A DNA stretch of 9,109 nucleotides, taken from positions 1-9,109 of the forward strand of contig JAGWVZ010000113.1 in NCBI GenBank assembly GCA_018970625.1. Direction: 5' to 3'. The DNA comes from Myxococcales bacterium (lineage in GTDB: Bacteria > Myxococcota > Bradymonadia > REDH01). Shown piece after piece: positions 5,915-9,109 of this stretch. The translations under genes were made by a program, and so were the position numbers. The notes under the pieces were generated by a model. The model saw only the letters and a program-made list of their open reading frames with translations, was not told the origin of the DNA and searched no databases. Numbering within the stretch: position 1 is the stretch's first letter; the number at the start of each line of letters is the position of its first letter.

Positions 5915-7313
5915 CGCCGGTGATGTCTTCCGAGATGATCACGGACTCGCTGCTGACCGGTGCCACCGCCGGTGCCGAGATACGCGGGCGTGGGTTGATG
6001 TCGATGCCCGGGTGGCGAGACGCTTCTGGCTGGGTGTTCAACCGGGCGCCGGTGATGGCGGCGGTGAACGGGTTGAGCGGAACGATGACCTGATTGTCGG
6101 ACAAGACTGCGAGGCCGATCATGAAGCTGCCGTCGAGCGCCACGTCGATAGAGCCGCGGTTGTTGTCGGGCAGCGTCGTCACTTCACCGGTGGTGAGGTC
6201 CACGCGCACGAAGAAGATCGACTCGCCCTCCACCAGATTGGCGAACGCGAAGAGGCCGTCGGGGGTCACACCGATCGTACCACCAATACCGGTATCGCCG
6301 GCGAGCAGTTCGGGCGAGCCACCCGTCACGGGCATGCGAAGAATCGAGGTGACGCCATCGTCGGTGCGCACGAAGTAAACCTGTCCGTTCGGCAGACAGC
6401 GAGGGGTGTTCTCGCTGATATTCGGCGAGTTGGTCAGGTTGACGAGCTCACCGCTACCCACATTGACGGCAAACAGGTCGAGGCCGATGGACGTGTTGGT
6501 GGTGCCGAACGGAAACGCATCCACGACAATGGTTTGTCCGTCCCGGCTCCAGCAGAGAGATGCCGGATTGACCGGGAGCGACGACGTGACGGTCGTAATT
6601 TCCGTGGTCTCGAGGTCAATGATCTTGAGCGCCCTGGCGTTGGCTGGTCCCGCGAGGAACGCGAGTGACTGTCCATCGGGCGACCAGACCGGGCTGGTCT
6701 GAATCTGGTCACCAGTGGCGACATGCAAGGCGAATGATTCACCCTGGCGCGTCAACATGATCTGACCCAGCAGCACGTCCTCGATGGGACGCTCTGAGCC
6801 ATCGGGCAGCGTCACATCGAAGAGCGCCTCCGTCGTGAAAGCAACCCACGGGTTGACGATGGGCTCAATCGGCGGAGTGGTATCCTCGACGGTGGTATCG
6901 GTGGCCACGTCGGTGGTGTCTGCGCTCACGTCGTCGATCGCATCCGAGACGTCGGTCTGCGTGTCTGCATCGTCAGCGTCCGATTCAACGTCGGCGGCAT
7001 CGCTCACGGTGTCGGCATCCGAGGTCGTGGTATCCGCGTCGGTCTGCGTGTCCGTGTCCTCGACAACATCCGGGTCCGGGTTCACGGTGTCGGTGGTGTC
7101 TTCGACGACGTCGGAGGTATCACCGCCGCCCGCGACACAGAGCTGCTGCGCACCGCAGACCTCGCCCGTCGGGCAGTTGGCGTCTGTGGTGCAGGCACAG
7201 AACTCGCCAGGTTCGCAGGTGGGGGTTCGAGACGACGCGCCGTCGTCACCGCAGGCGGCGAGCAAAGAGGTGAGTGCAAACAGTGAGCACAGGGATGAAA
7301 TGGACGATTTCAT
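5904..7313 (-). CDS. Lipoprotein with Cys-rich knot, Asp/Thr spacer and TolB/PD40-like beta-propeller
   Basis: A 469-residue envelope lipoprotein. The signal peptide ends in lipobox LAAC with the lipidated Cys at 21. Residues 33-59 form a compact six-Cys module (C33, 39, 41, 47, 53, 59). Residues 65-148 are a spacer made almost wholly of Asp, Thr, Val, Ser and Ala (DTDTQTDADT-like). From about 155 to 425 the text resembles PD40/TolB-type propeller blades, marked by repeated blade cores SPVWSPDGQSLAFLAG (207-222), ASLCWSRDGQTIVV (251-264), NTPRCLPNGQVYFV (302-315) and IGVTPDGLFAFANL (347-360). The C-terminal tail (about 426-469) is Pro/Ser-rich. The ATG at 7313 is supported by a GAAGG ribosome site 5 bases upstream and an immediate signal peptide. 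Propellers of this style usually mediate protein binding; no enzymatic motif is seen. It follows the Cys-rich gene on the same strand after 180 bp and has its own candidate promoter. Confidence 0.88.
   Translation of the reverse strand: MKSSISSLCSLFALTSLLAACGDDGASSRTPTCEPGEFCACTTDANCPTGEVCGAQQLCVAGGGDTSDVVEDTTDTVNPDPDVVEDTDTQTDADTTTSDADTVSDAADVESDADDADTQTDVSDAIDDVSADTTDVATDTTVEDTTPPIEPIVNPWVAFTTEALFDVTLPDGSERPIEDVLLGQIMLTRQGESFALHVATGDQIQTSPVWSPDGQSLAFLAGPANARALKIIDLETTEITTVTSSLPVNPASLCWSRDGQTIVVDAFPFGTTNTSIGLDLFAVNVGSGELVNLTNSPNISENTPRCLPNGQVYFVRTDDGVTSILRMPVTGGSPELLAGDTGIGGTIGVTPDGLFAFANLVEGESIFFVRVDLTTGEVTTLPDNNRGSIDVALDGSFMIGLAVLSDNQVIVPLNPFTAAITGARLNTQPEASRHPGIDINPRPRISAPAVAPVSSESVIISEDITGGGT
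5907..5974. repeat. Exact 16-bp direct repeat with 52-bp period at the 3' end of the propeller gene
   Basis: GGTGCCACCGCCGGTG occurs at 5907-5922 and again at 5959-5974. The second copy encodes PAVAP within the propeller lipoprotein tail; the first spans the last codons before its stop in a different frame, because 52 is not a multiple of three. Confidence 0.85.
6870..7121 (-). repeat. Low-complexity Asp/Thr-coding region
   Basis: This stretch encodes residues 65-148 of the propeller lipoprotein and is built of imperfect GAC/ACG/GTC-type codon repeats. An exact 16-bp unit recurs at 6950-6965 and 7037-7052, in frame with an offset of 87 bp (29 codons), showing internal duplication. Such tracts can change length by slippage without breaking the frame. 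Confidence 0.75.
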
Positions 7314-7318
7314 GCAGA

Positions 7319-7323
7319 CCTTC
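7319..7323 (-). promoter_or_regulatory. Ribosome binding site of the propeller lipoprotein gene
   Basis: GAAGG on the minus strand (7323-7319), 5 bases before the ATG at 7313. It is the clearest ribosome site in the window and settles the start of this gene. Confidence 0.6.
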
Positions 7324-7342
7324 GGTGGAGACCCAAAGCGTG

Positions 7343-7379
7343 AATATACTAAAGCCGAGGCGTTATCTTATACGTTATC
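7343..7379 (-). promoter_or_regulatory. Candidate promoter with 7-bp direct repeat in place of a -35 box
   Basis: On the minus strand TATATT (7348-7343) matches the -10 consensus at 5 of 6 positions and would start transcription near 7336, giving a leader of about 23 nt to the ATG at 7313. No TTGACA-like box lies at the proper spacing; the position is occupied by two copies of GATAACG separated by TATAA (7379-7373 and 7367-7361). The area is much more AT-rich than its surroundings. Confidence 0.45.
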
Positions 7380-7493
7380 GCTCACAATGCAAATGAGTGA
7401 CAAGGAGCAGCATACCCGAGTCGGTTCCTACGCGCTACGCCGCACGTGGTCCGGTGACTACACCCGATGCGTGAAGCAGCGAATCGCGTCCAA

Positions 7494-9109
7494 TCACTCG
7501 GGAACGCACCGTTCACCACCCGACGAGAAGTCAAGGCGGCACACGGTTCCTACCTCGCACTGGTCGGCAGGACCAGTGGAACGACAGGTGCCACCTGCAG
7601 GTCGCCGCGTGCGGCACACGGAGTCGCAGTAGAGCTCCGGCAGACAACCACTGGAAGCTACACAGGCTTCGTCGAGACCAGCCAGACGAACCGTGCACAC
7701 ATTGCCGTCTGGGGTGGTTGTACAGTCAAAACCGGCAGCGCAGGGGCGCTCCGCATCGCAAGAGCCTCCTGATTCTGCGGGCACAACGCACGCGGAGACG
7801 GCATTGCAGACAAGTCCTTCGGGACACACCGAGCTGCCCGAACAAATGAACTCGCTCAGCGGCTGGCAGAAACCAGCAACGGTAGAACAGGCCAGGCCTT
7901 CGTTGCAGTCGGAGTTGAACGCACAGGGTGAGCCCGCATCACCAGCCCCACCGACTACACAGACTCCTTCAACACAGAAGAGGCCGCTACCACAGTTTTC
8001 CGTCCGCGCACACGCGTCGCCCTCACCTCCGACGTCCGCAAGACAAACCGGCGACGCTACGCCATCTGCAGACTGGCACGAGAGCCCAGCTGAGCATACC
8101 GGCAGCCCAAGATAGCGATCGCAGGCATCATTGAAACCAACAATACCGGCGCCACAACGGAAAGACGACCCTGAACCGTCAGGAACGCATTGGCTCGGGC
8201 TTGAACATGCCTCCACTCCGGGCACGCACTCGGCGTTCTCTGGCAGCACGGGGCGAGCACACACGCCTTCGGCGCAGACAAAGGGGTTCATACACGCCGA
8301 GTCCGTCTCACATGCCTCGCCGATATCAGCCAGTGCTTGAATCAACCGAATCGAGATCGCAAATGACTCGACATCCAGACTGGAGACCACCGCGCGGACC
8401 TGTGCCCCTCGACGATACTCCCCAACTGCCGAAACAGACGCCGAACACACCGCACTGAACGGCAAACCGAGGCAAGTGTTGCTTACTCGAACGCCGGCTC
8501 GGGGACCTGCACCGCGCAGCGAAACCTCATAACGCCCCGTCTCGGGCGCCTCAAACGCGACCACCTGCTCGAGATACGGGACCAGAACCGGCGTCTCGGG
8601 CGAGCCGCTTTCGCGATCACCGCAATCCACAGCGAATTCCTCAGCGCCAGCCATATCCACGCCAACCAGCAGACCACTGTCGGCGATATTACCAATCCCC
8701 GCATCGATAGCGGGGATCGGATCTGAACAGGAGCCTGCGAGATCACTCACGCAGGCGCCCGACAAGCACGACGAACCTGGCGCACAACGACCCTCCACAT
8801 CGGCGCCACACGCTGCGGAGTCTGCCAGCACAGGCACGTCGGAAACCGACAACTGCACGCGCCCCAGGCCGGCGACAATCAGCACGACCTCTCCGCTGCC
8901 GGGCTCCAGCCACAGCTCTGCATCGCCCGAGTCCGAACGCTGGCACTGTGTTTCTGAGTTCACAAGTGTACAGGCACCTCGCGTCGATAATCCGACCGGT
9001 GCACCTGCGTCGCTCATCGCGACCACCCGCACCCAGTCCCGACGATCGCGGGCGAGCCGAACAGCCGCCCTGCCCATCAGGTTGTCGCAGGTCGAACGCA
9101 GCTCTGTTG
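7494..9109 (-). CDS. Large Cys-rich secreted protein with tandem tetracysteine modules, 5' end cut by window edge
   Basis: At least 538 residues; the frame remains open through the right edge, so the ATG at 9077 is internal and the true start and any signal peptide are not visible. Numbering from that internal Met: residues 1-83 look like the end of a beta-sandwich domain; 90-109 hold one four-Cys unit; about 145-248 resemble a PPC-like beta-sandwich (FEAPETGRYEVSLRGAG at 175-191) with one Cys pair (C202, C211). From 256 to 524 there are nine consecutive four-Cys units, each about 28-32 residues, commonly C-x5-C-x5-C-x(3-12)-C with Gly, Asp and Pro between. The Cys density implies disulfide bonding outside the cytoplasm. 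Similar modules are common in surface proteins of Myxococcota-like bacteria. No catalytic motif is visible; adhesion or a structural surface role is an inference. The last unit ends three residues before the stop, and no clear terminator follows. Confidence 0.85.
   Translation of the reverse strand, partial: TELRSTCDNLMGRAAVRLARDRRDWVRVVAMSDAGAPVGLSTRGACTLVNSETQCQRSDSGDAELWLEPGSGEVVLIVAGLGRVQLSVSDVPVLADSAACGADVEGRCAPGSSCLSGACVSDLAGSCSDPIPAIDAGIGNIADSGLLVGVDMAGAEEFAVDCGDRESGSPETPVLVPYLEQVVAFEAPETGRYEVSLRGAGPRAGVRVSNTCLGLPFSAVCSASVSAVGEYRRGAQVRAVVSSLDVESFAISIRLIQALADIGEACETDSACMNPFVCAEGVCARPVLPENAECVPGVEACSSPSQCVPDGSGSSFRCGAGIVGFNDACDRYLGLPVCSAGLSCQSADGVASPVCLADVGGEGDACARTENCGSGLFCVEGVCVVGGAGDAGSPCAFNSDCNEGLACSTVAGFCQPLSEFICSGSSVCPEGLVCNAVSACVVPAESGGSCDAERPCAAGFDCTTTPDGNVCTVRLAGLDEACVASSGCLPELYCDSVCRTRRPAGGTCRSTGPADQCEVGTVCRLDFSSGGERCVPE

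Noticed and set aside
5841..6668. 275-codon plus-strand open frame antisense to the propeller region
   Set aside because: It has no domain, signal or ribosome site, and the propeller motifs on the minus strand explain this DNA.
7373..7388. Minus-strand sequence resembling a lac-type operator (TTGTGAGCGATAACG)
   Set aside because: It differs from the E. coli operator by a missing central G, has only partial symmetry, and there is no LacI-type gene in the window. The similarity is probably chance, though it overlaps one copy of the direct repeat.
6784..7632. 282-codon plus-strand open frame rich in Ser and Val, antisense to the propeller lipoprotein
   Set aside because: Its repetitive text (SVVSVATSVV-like) is simply the reverse complement of the Asp/Thr codon repeats, and it runs across two real genes' ends and the gap between them.
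1..9109. Possible defence system, CRISPR array, prophage or mobile element
   Set aside because: No nuclease, integrase, transposase, phage structural gene, spaced repeat array or terminal inverted repeats were seen. The kinase and FHA genes alone do not make a known defence system.

Overview
The window is GC-rich, tightly packed bacterial chromosome. Three things point to a delta-proteobacterial predator or scavenger lineage (Myxococcota or Bradymonadales type): a membrane Ser/Thr kinase with an N-terminal zinc ribbon, lipoproteins with an Asp/Thr-rich spacer after the lipid anchor, and secreted proteins built from tandem tetracysteine modules. This placement is an inference from protein style; no rRNA or other marker gene is present. 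I see no CRISPR array, transposase, integrase, tRNA, rRNA or phage gene.

Layout, left to right. (1) 1-989 (+): the 3' two-thirds of an M20-family metallo-dipeptidase, cut by the window edge. (2) 1065-2120 (-): a soluble protein with a zinc ribbon and two intact FHA (phosphothreonine-binding) domains, convergent with the peptidase. (3) 2121-2596: a 476-bp divergent control region with no convincing gene. (4) 2597-3934 (+): a zinc-ribbon Ser/Thr protein kinase with a C-terminal membrane anchor, followed after 70 bp by (5) 4005-4847 (+), a lipoprotein of unknown function. (6) 4945-5613 (-): a coiled-coil, single-pass membrane protein of unknown function, convergent with the lipoprotein across a strong inverted repeat. 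(7) 5904-7313 (-): a lipoprotein with a six-Cys knot, an Asp/Thr-rich spacer and a TolB/PD40-type beta-propeller. (8) 7494-9109 (-): a large Cys-rich, probably secreted protein with nine consecutive tetracysteine modules; its start lies beyond the right edge.

Functional reading. The best supported biological unit is the divergent kinase/FHA pair. The kinase can phosphorylate Thr residues and FHA domains read phosphothreonine, and both proteins carry a zinc ribbon near the N-terminus. The kinase has almost no extracytoplasmic tail after its membrane helix, so it cannot sense outside signals in the usual way; the co-directional lipoprotein is a plausible but unproven envelope-side partner. The right half (genes 6-8) is a minus-strand block of envelope or surface proteins. 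Gene 7 has a recognisable promoter region with a spaced 7-bp direct repeat where a -35 box should be. Its 3' end contains an exact 16-bp repeat whose collapse would fuse it in frame to the next open frame.

Limits. All assignments come from reading motifs by eye. Promoter and terminator calls are weak, and no family assignment was checked by search.
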